Positions 33,449-41,503 of a DNA stretch of 41,503 nucleotides are shown here, piece by piece. The position numbers and the translations under genes are program-made. The DNA is taken from positions 1 to 41,503 of the forward strand of contig JAISFN010000104.1 in the NCBI GenBank assembly GCA_031263585.1, written 5' to 3'. Position 1 is the first letter of the stretch; each line of letters starts with the position of its first letter. The notes under the pieces were generated by a model that searched no databases, had not been told where the DNA came from, and worked only from the letters and a program-made list of their open reading frames with translations. This DNA comes from Prevotellaceae bacterium. Lineage in GTDB: Bacteria > Bacteroidota > Bacteroidia > Bacteroidales > UBA932.

Positions 33449-34105
33449 TTATAACAAATCAGCAAATAATTTATCAATAGTTTCCCTACCGGTAAGGTGG
33501 TATGCATGAAGCCCTGCTTGCCTTGCTCCTTCGATATTTTGTATCGAATCGTCGATAAACAATGTTTCTTTGGCTTGCAAACCATGTTGTTTAATAACAA
33601 ATTCGTAAATTTCGGTATCGGGTTTGCGCATGCCTATTTCGTTGGAATAGTAGGTTTTTTCAAAAAAATCCGACAAATCGTTTTTGCCGATTGTATTTTT
33701 TACAATGCCCGAGAATAGAGGTACATGAATTTCGTTGGTATTGCTCAGTAAAAATGTATGGTAACCAGATTTTAGAGCCAGTAACACGTTTAAGCGCTCG
33801 AAAGGCATATCCAGCAGCATCGAATTCCATGCCTTGTCAATTTGTTCATCCGTATAATCGACAACAGGAGCCAATTTTCGTATTTCATCCCGGAATTCAC
33901 CTGAACTAATCGCGCCTTTATCTAATTTATCGAATAAATCGCTCTGCCGGACATGGCTGTATAAATCTTCAAAATTTTCAATCCCAATTTGCTGAAAAGC
34001 CTTTATCGTATACGTATAATCGACATTAAGGATAACACCCCCCAAGTCGAAAATAATGTTTTTAATAGCCGGTTTGAATTGTTGAAGAAATTTAGATTTC
34101 TGCAT
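33449..34105 (-). CDS. HAD-superfamily phosphatase, subfamily IA
   Basis: A 218-aa protein. HAD motif I is IIFDLGGVILNVD near residue 20, motif II is FLLSNTNEIH, motif III Lys is in EIGMRKPDTEIYE, and motif IV is TLFIDDSIQNIEGARQAG. The cap is the helical C1 type. The family dephosphorylates small phosphometabolites; specificity cannot be assigned. It starts 11 bp after the M23 peptidase gene and is part of the leftward cluster. Its 3' end touches the remnant of an M48 protease. Confidence 0.88.
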   Translation of the reverse strand: MQKSKFLQQFKPAIKNIIFDLGGVILNVDYTYTIKAFQQIGIENFEDLYSHVRQSDLFDKLDKGAISSGEFRDEIRKLAPVVDYTDEQIDKAWNSMLLDMPFERLNVLLALKSGYHTFLLSNTNEIHVPLFSGIVKNTIGKNDLSDFFEKTYYSNEIGMRKPDTEIYEFVIKQHGLQAKETLFIDDSIQNIEGARQAGLHAYHLTGRETIDKLFADLL

Positions 34106-34116
34106 AATAAACTTAT

Positions 34117-35394
34117 TTACTGATTGTTATTTGTATCTGTTATTTCGTCCAACTCTTTTTGTAAAATGATGCGGATAGAGTCGAAAACGGGTTTTTGTTG
34201 CGGAGAGAGAGGCTCGGCCGGAGGCGATTCCATGGTAAGCGGATTAACCGGCATGTTGTTTTTCCATACCCTGAAATCGAGATGAGGGCCTGTTGATAAA
34301 CCCGTGCTGCCAATATAACCGATAACCTGTCCTTGCTCAACATGCGAGCCCACAGCAATATCCTTGCCGTACTTCGAGAGATGCAGGTAAGCTGTGGTAT
34401 ACACCGAGTTATGCCGTATTTTAACCGTATTGCCGCCACCGCCTTTGTATCCTTTTTCGATAACCGTACCCTGTCCTATCGACATAACAGGAGTACCGGA
34501 GGGAGCCGCATAATCGACCCCTGTGTGGGCACGTACCGTTTTCAGTATCGGGTGTTTACGAGCATACGTGAAACCCGACGATACGCGTGAAAACCTAAGC
34601 GGGGCTTTTAAAAAGGTTTTTTTCAGGTTCTCTCCCTTATCGTCCCAATATCCATTAACGCTATCATTTTGAAAATGAAAGGCATAAAATGATTTCCCCG
34701 AGTATGAAAAAACTGCCGCATGAACATGGCCTATACCGATTGATGTGCTATCGACATATAACTCGTCGTAAATAACATCGAAACTGTCGCCTTTCTTCAA
34801 GCCGAAAAAGTCGATGCTCCAAGCATAAATATCCGACAGTTCAAAGGTTACCAGCAAATTCATACCGTTATTCACAACAGCATTCCATAACGATGAGTTT
34901 ATGGTTGCCGAGCCTGTTTTGCGTACAACATTCACCTGTTTTTTGTCGAGCTTTATTTGCAACGAATCGCAGAGATTGAATACTGCATAATCGGTAGCCG
35001 ACAGTTCATATACAAAGTAACTTAACGTGTTAAGCGTATCGTTTGTATAAAAAGCCTTGTAGGTATTGCCCGCTTTTATTTTGCGTAAATCAAAACTATC
35101 AGGAGGTAGTAAAACTAATTGATTGATTATATTGTCTGGTGCACCTAACGACCGCAATAATGTGGCAGGCAATTGGCCGTTTTTAATTGTGCCGCTTACA
35201 ATGTTAATCGAATCGACCGGAATACCGTACTCCAAAACAGGTTGCTGTATAATAAGCGAATCGATTACAACTATATCCTTTTTGCTATAATACAACGGGA
35301 AGAAATTCTTTTTTATCGTGATATAACTTATACTTCCCAGCAAAAGTAAAATTATGGCCGAAAAAATAATTATTCCGATTTTCTTCTTCTCCAT
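34117..35394 (-). CDS. M23-family peptidoglycan DD-metallopeptidase
   Basis: A 425-aa protein with an N-terminal membrane anchor (IGIIIFSAIILLLLGSISYI). The middle region resembles a LysM/OapA-like cap domain (LPATLLRSLGAPDNIINQLV, then FDLRKIKAGNTYKAFYTND). The C-terminal M23 domain (about 285-405) has the zinc ligands in RAHTGVDYAAPSGTPV and the HxH in GPHLDFRVWKNN, plus AYLHLSKYG. It is anchored in the inner membrane and acts in the periplasm on cross-links of the wall. The HAD phosphatase follows at 11 bp. A 153-bp gap with dispersed repeats separates it from the YitT gene upstream. Confidence 0.9.
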   Translation of the reverse strand: MEKKKIGIIIFSAIILLLLGSISYITIKKNFFPLYYSKKDIVVIDSLIIQQPVLEYGIPVDSINIVSGTIKNGQLPATLLRSLGAPDNIINQLVLLPPDSFDLRKIKAGNTYKAFYTNDTLNTLSYFVYELSATDYAVFNLCDSLQIKLDKKQVNVVRKTGSATINSSLWNAVVNNGMNLLVTFELSDIYAWSIDFFGLKKGDSFDVIYDELYVDSTSIGIGHVHAAVFSYSGKSFYAFHFQNDSVNGYWDDKGENLKKTFLKAPLRFSRVSSGFTYARKHPILKTVRAHTGVDYAAPSGTPVMSIGQGTVIEKGYKGGGGNTVKIRHNSVYTTAYLHLSKYGKDIAVGSHVEQGQVIGYIGSTGLSTGPHLDFRVWKNNMPVNPLTMESPPAEPLSPQQKPVFDSIRIILQKELDEITDTNNNQ

Positions 35395-35416
35395 GAGTTT
35401 AAAATTTACATTTTTT

Positions 35417-35540
35417 AATGTGCTGATATCTCAATGAGATAATGCGCTGATATGCCAATTAACCGATCACCGTTTTACAATTCACTATTAAGTATTAACT
35501 ATTAACAAATAAACATTTCATTATTTGCAAATTAACACAT
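35417..35540. repeat. Dispersed intergenic repeat (AATGTGC family)
   Basis: AATGTGCTGATAT (35417-35429) and AATGCGCTGATATGCCAATT (35441-35460) lie on one side; the gap ends with ATTTGCAAATTAACACATTA (from about 35523), partly its inverted match. The pattern resembles the elements at 17660 and 36496. Confidence 0.5.
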
Positions 35541-35547
35541 TAGCAAT

Positions 35548-36444
35548 TTATTTCTTTTTAAACTGCTCGAAACCTTTGCCATATACGCCCATAACTGTAG
35601 CTACCGAAATAAAAGCATCTTTGTCTTCCTCGCGAATGACACGGTAAATATCAGGCGCTTCATACTTGCGAGCAAGAATCATTAGTACTGTTCCGTCTTC
35701 CTTGGTAAACCAGCCTTTGGCATTTATGGCCGTTACTCCCCGATGACAATCGCGGGTAATACGGTCGGCAATCTGTTCATAATGTTTCGAGAAAATAAAT
35801 ATCTGTACAGATTGTTTGGAACCCGACAAAATCATATCTACCGTATAACTGGTTATCCCAATCATTACATAGCCATAAATCACCTTGGCAATGTCGTGGA
35901 AAAGCAGGTACGAACTGCCGATAATGAAAATATCAATGTACAATATCACCCGGCCGGGGCTAATATCGCGGTACTTGTTAATCATCAAGGCAATAATGTC
36001 CGTCCCTCCAGTACTGCCACCCCGGGTGAAACTGATGCCGATACCTGCACCCGAAAATACCCCTCCGATAATAGCGCAAATCAATTCGCTGTTTTTTTCG
36101 TGAAAGCTGGTAAGAAAACTCTGCGGAATGATATGAGGAACAACTGAGAAAAAGAACGTTGCTATAAATATGGCATATACGGTTTTTGCACCAAATCCTC
36201 TACCCAATATTTTAACAGCCAGCAATAACAAAACAATGTTAACAATGAAATAAGTATAGGCAACTGGAAAACCACCGTTAGCGCCACCTGTGGCATAGTT
36301 AATTAACGCCCCGATACCGCTGACCCCGCCACCGACAATTTCCTTCGGGAAAACAAAAGCTACCCAACCGCATACATACAAAAACAGGCCGATGGTTATA
36401 ACAAAATAATCTTTAAAGTATAAAAATAATTTTTTTGATGTCAT
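35548..36444 (-). CDS. YitT-family membrane protein (second paralogue)
   Basis: A 298-aa protein with about five N-terminal membrane helices (YFVITIGLFLYVCGWVAFVF, IVNIVLLLLAVKILG, VYAIFIATFFFSVVPH, then others). The loop motifs EIVGGGVSGIGALINY and FTRGGSTGGTDIIALMINKY are typical of DUF161/YitT. A cytosolic DUF2179 domain (about 220-298) ends AFISVATVMGVYGKGFEQFK. Function of the family is unknown. It is about half identical by eye to the next YitT gene upstream, so the pair arose by duplication. Confidence 0.9.
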   Translation of the reverse strand: MTSKKLFLYFKDYFVITIGLFLYVCGWVAFVFPKEIVGGGVSGIGALINYATGGANGGFPVAYTYFIVNIVLLLLAVKILGRGFGAKTVYAIFIATFFFSVVPHIIPQSFLTSFHEKNSELICAIIGGVFSGAGIGISFTRGGSTGGTDIIALMINKYRDISPGRVILYIDIFIIGSSYLLFHDIAKVIYGYVMIGITSYTVDMILSGSKQSVQIFIFSKHYEQIADRITRDCHRGVTAINAKGWFTKEDGTVLMILARKYEAPDIYRVIREEDKDAFISVATVMGVYGKGFEQFKKK

Positions 36445-36495
36445 TTTTATTGGATATTAGATATACGTATCAGGATATACGATTTTTAATTTGAT

Positions 36496-36590
36496 AATGT
36501 GCGAATTTGCGAATCATAAAGTGTAAAATAGTAACTTTCAATATTCGATTATATGTCTTACTACTTGATACCTGCTACTTTATAACATTG
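36496..36590. repeat. Dispersed intergenic repeat between the two YitT genes
   Basis: AATGTGCGAATTTGCGAAT (36496-36514) is shared in part with 17677-17703 and with the gaps at 10370 and 35417. The rest of the 151-bp gap is AT-rich without a clear promoter. Confidence 0.45.
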
Positions 36591-36595
36591 AACAA

Positions 36596-37513
36596 TTAAC
36601 GTTTTTTGAAATTAATTTTTGTTTTTGTTTTCAATGGGTCGAATCCTTTACCGAATACGCCCATAACCGTAGCAACCGAAATGAACGCCTCATTGTCAAT
36701 CGATTTGATAATCTGATAAAGATCGTTAAGCTCGTATTTACGTGCCATGATAACCAGTACGCGCCTGTCTTCCTGCGAGTACCAACCGGTTGCATGTAGC
36801 GCTGTTACTCCCCGTTTCATATCCCGATTGATTTTACTGGCTATTTCATCGTATTTATTCGAAAAAATAAGCAGCTGAACAGATTGCTTAGTACCCGACA
36901 ACAGTAAATCAACTGAATACGAGAATACGGCCATTACCACATACCCGTAAACAACGGTACGGAAATCCCAATTGATAAAAAACGAAGCGCCGATGATAAT
37001 CAAGTCGGCATAAAGAAAAATTTTACCGGGCGTTACATTGCGGTATTTATTAATTATCCAGGCTATAATATCGGTACCGCCTGCACTGCCCCCTTGCGAG
37101 AACGAAATGGCCGTTCCTGCACCGCTTACAACACCCCCGATAATAGCACACAATAACTTATCGCTCTCGATAAACGATTTGGTAATGAACCTAGGTTCGG
37201 GTACTATGGCCAGCATGACAAACGTAAACAATATGCCATAAATAGTTTTTGCCCCGAAAGCTGTGCCTAGTATCCGCACCCCAATAACCACCAATATGGC
37301 ATTAAACGCGAAAAACCCGTATTGTATGGGTATAAGCTTGTACGACAAGTAATAAATAACTGTGGCAACACCGGTTGCACCGCCGCCTACAATTTCGTTA
37401 GGTATTAAGAAGGCTTTCCATGCAAAAACGTACACAAACAAACCGAACGAAATAATAGCATAGGTTTTAAGTATTTTGAATACTGGATTTTTAGTCATTT
37501 CCATTTGTTTCAT
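36596..37513 (-). CDS. YitT-family membrane protein (first paralogue)
   Basis: A 305-aa protein with the same plan as its neighbour: helices from IISFGLFVYVFAWKAFLIPN onward, EIVGGGATGVATVIYYLSYK, SFSQGGSAGGTDIIAWIINK, and a DUF2179 C-domain ending AFISVATVMGVFGKGFDPLK. The basic tail (KTKINFKKR) is longer. The ATG at 37513 overlaps, as ATGA, the stop codon of the shifted reading frame of the DUF2185 gene, which indicates former translational coupling. Confidence 0.9.
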   Translation of the reverse strand: MKQMEMTKNPVFKILKTYAIISFGLFVYVFAWKAFLIPNEIVGGGATGVATVIYYLSYKLIPIQYGFFAFNAILVVIGVRILGTAFGAKTIYGILFTFVMLAIVPEPRFITKSFIESDKLLCAIIGGVVSGAGTAISFSQGGSAGGTDIIAWIINKYRNVTPGKIFLYADLIIIGASFFINWDFRTVVYGYVVMAVFSYSVDLLLSGTKQSVQLLIFSNKYDEIASKINRDMKRGVTALHATGWYSQEDRRVLVIMARKYELNDLYQIIKSIDNEAFISVATVMGVFGKGFDPLKTKTKINFKKR

Positions 37514-37852
37514 AAATCGGGCTGCTCAACCTGTTCAAATTCGTCTGTACCCTCATACGCATCCACGAGATGTACCGTGGGGTTTGCTAAGGTACGGAAT
37601 TATAGCCGGGTCGTAATTGGCTATGGTATTAATGTCGTAAACGCCCATGTTAGCCGGGTCGTCTATGTATTCATGGCTCTCAGTTCCAGTCATAAAACAC
37701 CAGCCGCTATTATTCTCATTATCGGACGTATACCTGTCCATATAGCCTACCTGCAATCCGTCAACAGTAATTGTATCGGTAGCAATGCAACCGCCCATAG
37801 GCGAAACCAAGCGTTTAATATTTTCAGCTTTTAATTTAAAGATCTTCTTCAT
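37510..37852 (-). pseudogene. DUF2185-domain gene, frameshifted near its 3' end
   Basis: The open frame from 37852 runs 99 codons to a stop at 37553. It shows the DUF2185 pattern SPMGGCIATDTITVDGLQVG, YMDRYTSDNENNSGWCFMTG and YDINTIANYDPAIIPYL. The end, PHGTSRGCV, is atypical. In a shifted frame the sequence continues VHLVDAYEGTDEFEQVEQPD and stops at the TGA 37512-37510, overlapping the YitT ATG. Removing one C from the CCCC run near 37581 joins the frames. This is a frameshift or a sequencing error. DUF2185 relatives include immunity-like proteins; the role here is unknown. It begins 15 bp after leuS. Confidence 0.7.
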
Positions 37853-37867
37853 AGTATGTGTAAAGCA

Positions 37868-40678
37868 TTACACTACAATATTGATAATTTTACCCTGCAC
37901 GATAATTATCTTTTTCGGGCTTTTCCCGTCCATGTGTTTTTGTGTATTGGGGTCGGCCAAAATGGCTTTTTCAATCTCGCTGTTATCTATTCCCAATTGA
38001 AATTCTTTTTTAAACCGTGTTTTACCATTAAATGACACAGGATATTCAAACGAATTTTCAACCAGATACGCCTTATTCAGTTGAGGGAAAGATTGAATTA
38101 TTATGCTTTGATTCTTATACCCTAACATATCCCACAATTCCTCGGCAATATGTGGTGCAAACGGCGACAGCAAAATGGTTAAGGGTTCCAGAATTTCGCG
38201 TTTGTTACATTTCAAATCGGTCAGCTTATTCACACATATCATAAATGCACTTACAGCCGTATTGAATGAAAAATTCTCGATATCTTCCTGTACCTTCTTA
38301 ATAGTTTTGTGTAATACTTTTAACTCCGCAGCAGTAGCCTTATCATCTACAATATACACCTGATTTTCACGGTTATGGAATAGTCGCCAGAATTTACGCA
38401 AAAAACGATGCACACCGTCAATTCCCTTTGTATCCCATGGCTTTGACAACTCTAATGGGCCAAGAAACATTTCGTATATGCGTAATGTATCGGCTCCATA
38501 TGTAACGACAATATCATCAGGGTTAACCACATTAAACATAGATTTCGACATTTTTTCAACAGCCCAGCCACAAATATATTCGCCATCTTCCAAAACAAAT
38601 TCAGCATCGGCAAATTCGGGACGCCATTTACGGAACAAATCCCTGTTTAAAACGTCGTTGTAAACTATATTGACATCGACATGAAGGGCAGTTGTCTGGT
38701 AGCTGTCTTTCAAACCATGCGATACAAACGTATTAGTTCCGTTTATGCGATACACAAAATTTGAGCGTCCCTGAATCATACCTTGGTTTACCAGCTTCTT
38801 AAATGGTTCGGGTTCTATCGAAACATTTATATCGAATAAAAATTTGTTCCAGAAACGCGAATATACCAAATGCCCTGTAGCATGTTCGGTTCCACCGATA
38901 TATAAATCGACATTGTGCCAATATCCGTTCGCCTCTTTCGATACCAAAGCCTCATTGTTTTTAGTATCCATGTAACGCAGGTAATATGCCGATGAACCTG
39001 CAAAGCCCGGCATTGTGCTTAACTCAAGCGGAAAAATGGTATTGTTGTCAATTTTCGATGTCTCGACAACTTCGTTGTTTACCGTATCCCATGCCCATTT
39101 GGTGGCCCTGCCCAAAGGCGGCTCTCCGTTTTTGGTTGGTAAAAACTTATCGACATCCGGTAAAGTAAGCGGTAAATAGTTTTCGTCAATTACATAAGGT
39201 ATTTCACCTTTGTAGTATACAGGGAATGGTTCGCCCCAGTAACGCTGGCGACTGAAAATAGCATCGCGCAGACGGTAGTTTACTTTCCGTTCACCAATTC
39301 CCCGGTTTTCGACCTCATCAATGGCTTTTTTAATAGCGTCTTTTACATCCAGTCCGTTTAAAAAGCCCGAGTTTATCATTTTTCCCTCTTTGGCTTCGAA
39401 ACTTTCATGGGTGGTATCGCAACCCTCAATTAAAGGGATAATAGGCAAATCGAAATGTTTTGCAAATAAATAATCCCTGCTGTCGTGTCCAGGAACAGCC
39501 ATAATAGCCCCGGTTCCATAACCTGCCAAAACATACTCGCTTATCCAGATCGGGATATCCTCGCTTGTAAATGGATGTACGGCATACGAGCCTGTAAAAA
39601 CACCCGTTACATTTTTTGTATCGGCCATACGTTCGCGTTCATTACGTTTTTTTGCATGGTCGATATACCGGTCAACTTTCGCTTTTTGAGCTGATGTGGT
39701 AAGTTGCTCTGTCCAATGGCTTTCCGGAGAAAGTACCATAAATGTAACGCCGAAAACAGTATCGGGGCGCGTGGTAAAAATTTCCAGCTTATCGTCACGG
39801 CCTTTTAACGAGAAAAACATCTTTGCCCCTTCGCTCCGGCCAATCCAATTACGTTGGATTTCTTTTAACGAATCAGTCCATTCAATAGCATCCAAATCGG
39901 CCAATAAACGTTGTGCATAGGCCGAGATACGCAAACTCCACTGACGCATTTTACGCTGTTCAACAGGGTGTCCACCACGTTCCGAAAGTCCGTTTATTAC
40001 CTCGTCATTCGCCAAAACCGTACCCAACGCCGGACACCAGTTTACTACGGTTTCAGCCAGATAGGCTATACGGTAATTTAATAGAATTTCCTGCTTATCT
40101 TTTTCGCTTTTGGCATTCCATTCTTCCGCTGTGAAGCTGAGTTCCTCAGTACTGGCAATGTTCAAATCCTTAGTACCTTGTTGCTCAAAAACACTTATCA
40201 GCTCCTCGATAGGGCGCGCCTGTTGCGCATCGTAACAATAATACGAATTGAACATTTTAATAAATGCCCATTGTGTCCATTTGTAATATTCGGGGTCGCA
40301 TGTACGTATTTCACGGTTCCAGTCGTATGAAAAGCCGAGTTTATCTAATTGTTCGCGGTAGCGTTTTATATTTATATCGGTTGTAATTGCTGGATGCTGG
40401 CCCGTTTGAAGAGCATATTGCTCGGCCGGAAGCCCGAAAGCATCGTAGCCCATAGGGTGCAGCACGTTAAAGCCTTGCAGGCGCTTGTAACGGCTGTTTA
40501 TATCCGAAGCGATATAGCCCAGCGGATGCCCCACATGCAAACCTGCCCCCGACGGATACGGGAACATATCCAATATATAATATTTGGGTTTCGAATGGTC
40601 TACTTTTACCCGATAAACTTTGTTATCTGCCCAATACTTTTGCCATTTTTTTTCAATCTGCAAAAAATTGTATTCCAT
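37868..40678 (-). CDS. leuS: Leucyl-tRNA synthetase
   Basis: A 936-aa class I synthetase. The HIGH-type motif is [18 protein letters not shown] near residue 40-57, the KMSKS motif is [16 protein letters not shown] near residue 705, and the editing domain (about 250-480) contains [19 protein letters not shown] and [19 protein letters not shown]. The anticodon-binding domain and short C-terminal domain are complete. The length fits Bacteroidetes LeuRS. It attaches leucine to tRNA-Leu and edits mischarged products. It heads a leftward cluster with DUF2185 15 bp downstream and is driven by the promoter at 40714-40746. Confidence 0.98.
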   Translation of the reverse strand: MEYNFLQIEKKWQKYWADNKVYRVKVDHSKPKYYILDMFPYPSGAGLHVGHPLGYIASDINSRYKRLQGFNVLHPMGYDAFGLPAEQYALQTGQHPAITTDINIKRYREQLDKLGFSYDWNREIRTCDPEYYKWTQWAFIKMFNSYYCYDAQQARPIEELISVFEQQGTKDLNIASTEELSFTAEEWNAKSEKDKQEILLNYRIAYLAETVVNWCPALGTVLANDEVINGLSERGGHPVEQRKMRQWSLRISAYAQRLLADLDAIEWTDSLKEIQRNWIGRSEGAKMFFSLKGRDDKLEIFTTRPDTVFGVTFMVLSPESHWTEQLTTSAQKAKVDRYIDHAKKRNERERMADTKNVTGVFTGSYAVHPFTSEDIPIWISEYVLAGYGTGAIMAVPGHDSRDYLFAKHFDLPIIPLIEGCDTTHESFEAKEGKMINSGFLNGLDVKDAIKKAIDEVENRGIGERKVNYRLRDAIFSRQRYWGEPFPVYYKGEIPYVIDENYLPLTLPDVDKFLPTKNGEPPLGRATKWAWDTVNNEVVETSKIDNNTIFPLELSTMPGFAGSSAYYLRYMDTKNNEALVSKEANGYWHNVDLYIGGTEHATGHLVYSRFWNKFLFDINVSIEPEPFKKLVNQGMIQGRSNFVYRINGTNTFVSHGLKDSYQTTALHVDVNIVYNDVLNRDLFRKWRPEFADAEFVLEDGEYICGWAVEKMSKSMFNVVNPDDIVVTYGADTLRIYEMFLGPLELSKPWDTKGIDGVHRFLRKFWRLFHNRENQVYIVDDKATAAELKVLHKTIKKVQEDIENFSFNTAVSAFMICVNKLTDLKCNKREILEPLTILLSPFAPHIAEELWDMLGYKNQSIIIQSFPQLNKAYLVENSFEYPVSFNGKTRFKKEFQLGIDNSEIEKAILADPNTQKHMDGKSPKKIIIVQGKIINIVV

Positions 40679-40713
40679 AATTTTTGTATGCTATTTTTCA
40701 ACGTGCGAAGATA

Positions 40714-40746
40714 CAAAATTACAGAATAACTATATCGATATGCAAA
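40714..40746 (-). promoter_or_regulatory. Promoter of leuS
   Basis: Minus strand: TAATTTTG (40721-40714) is a perfect -7 box, and TTTG (40746-40743) is a -33 box at exactly 21 nt. The 10-bp palindrome ATATCGATAT (40732-40741) lies in the spacer and could be a regulator site. No T-box-like leader is present; the leader is about 30 nt. Confidence 0.7.
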
Positions 40747-41407
40747 ATCTTTGTTTATTCAAAATATGTGCAGAATGAAACATCTTTATTGTAATTTTAA
40801 GCTGATTAGTTTACAGAAAAAATGTTACCTTTATAAATAATTCTATTGCGAGATTTTAACTATTGGAGATTGTAATATTATAAAGCACATTAGTACATTA
40901 TTAATGTCGTTATATCTTTATTAGATATTATATTCAACAAGATTTTAGATTAGTTATTATCAGTAAATTAAAATTATAATTTTTAAAATTAACTGAAAGT
41001 AAACAAAATTTATTACTGGTATCAAAGCGGATATCCATTTTAATTAAACAAAAATTTTGTATGAGTAGATTTGGCTGCAAACAAACGGACAACAATCGCC
41101 AAAATTTGGCAATGCGTTTTTTGAGAGATGATATATAACGATTGTGGATAATGTTTTTAAGCATATGCCACAAAACGGTCTGTCCAATTGCAGATTTGCT
41201 TGTGCGTTACCCGATAACACTCTTCCATCTCGCACGTGGTGTAAGCTCTTATCATTGGAATGATGGCATACAGTTTTACTTTGGCAATGTTATTCTCATC
41301 GCTTTCAAAGAGCGCTTAAACCCGTTCGGTTGCCTAACTCTTGAGTTGTTTTACTTTGCCTTCCTTAATCCTTTTCCTTTTTCTAAGAGTTTGTCTAAAA
41401 ATTTTCA
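40747..41407. other. AT-rich gap, possible remnants of mobile DNA
   Basis: No intact gene is seen. 40880-40905 has AGCACATTAGTACATTA, related to the dispersed AATGTGC repeats. On the minus strand around 41180-41330 one frame reads NNIAKVKLYAIIPMIRAYTT and CEMEECYRVTHKQICNWTDR, which looks like a transposase-type HTH but breaks up at a stop; I could not name it. The sequence near 41385-41407 (AGTTTGTCTAAAAATTTT) may be the end of the IS5-like element that follows. Confidence 0.4.
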
Positions 41408-41503
41408 TTATAAAAATTTAATCATCAGCGCGATAAAAGCGAGATAAACCATCGTTTGGGAAGATTCTATCGTGCGTTCGTAGTCTTTCGCCAGCCGCCT
41501 AAA
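41408..41503 (-). mobile_element. C-terminal end of IS5-like transposase, cut by right window edge
   Basis: The minus strand from the window edge reads RRLAKDYERTIESSQTMVYL, then AFIALMIKFL and a TAA at 41410-41408. RRLAKDYE.TIESSE.MV is the C-terminal motif of IS5/IS4-type DDE transposases, containing the last catalytic Glu region. The rest of the element lies outside the window. An insertion here would lie upstream of leuS, 660 bp from its promoter. Confidence 0.78.

Noticed and set aside
40679-40713. T-box or attenuator in the leuS leader
   Set aside because: The leader is only about 30 nt long and has no stem or terminator-like structure.
41142-41447. 101-codon plus-strand ORF near the right edge
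   Set aside because: It runs across the IS end and the AT-rich gap, with no family features; the minus-strand transposase end explains part of it.

Overview
The window looks like chromosomal DNA of a member of the Bacteroidales. Several features point there: Bacteroides-type conjugation and mobilisation genes (TraA-like ParA, DUF3408, RteC-like), a TonB-dependent receptor with a carboxypeptidase-like N-terminal domain, promoters of the form TAnnTTTG, paired YitT proteins, and a LeuRS of about 936 residues. I saw no rRNA, tRNA or CRISPR array. All assignments come from reading motifs; no database search was run.

Layout. 1-4955: a piece of an integrative or mobilisable element. Leftward genes are DUF3408 and ParA, the latter running in frame into a broken HTH gene. 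Rightward genes are a relaxosome accessory protein and a MOBP-type relaxase. Between them lies a dense cluster of short hairpins, a candidate oriT or leader. An HTH protein, a short RteC-like protein and a small unknown follow. 5050-8219: a TonB-dependent receptor and a divergent PAS/LuxR-type regulator share an 89-bp promoter region. 8594-11881: a four-gene heterodisulfide-reductase-like operon (HdrC, HdrB, HdrA, second HdrC-like ferredoxin). 11950-14070: ComEC. 14309-19038: a MacAB-TolC-type exporter with ATPase and permease as separate genes, followed by a LytS/LytTR two-component pair (19300-21146). 21186-22088: a Rossmann-type oxidoreductase-like protein.

22130-28560 is a decayed defence island. 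It holds a single-polypeptide type ISP restriction-modification enzyme and a small XRE regulator whose promoter lies inside an inverted repeat. It also holds remnants of a SIR2-like gene and a RhuM-like gene that seem joined, and a broken relaxase suggesting the island arrived on a mobilisable element. 28979-32725: conserved genes for a DEDD exonuclease, a membrane-anchored MutS-like ATPase and an RlmI-like methyltransferase.

32801-40678 is a leftward cluster headed by leuS: leuS, a frameshifted DUF2185 gene, two YitT paralogues, an M23 peptidase, a HAD phosphatase and a decayed M48 protease whose catalytic HExxH has become YExxH. The right edge cuts an IS5-like transposase.

Most interesting: (i) four perfect 7-bp-stem/4-nt-loop hairpins within 180 bp upstream of the mobilisation genes; (ii) the chimeric SIR2/RhuM remnant beside the type ISP system; (iii) the Hdr operon with a short HdrA and two HdrC-like subunits; (iv) two families of dispersed intergenic repeats; (v) several genes broken by single changes (HTH TGA, DUF2185 C-run, M48 His to Tyr). 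I do not see a clearly new multi-gene system. The hairpin cluster is the best candidate for undescribed biology.
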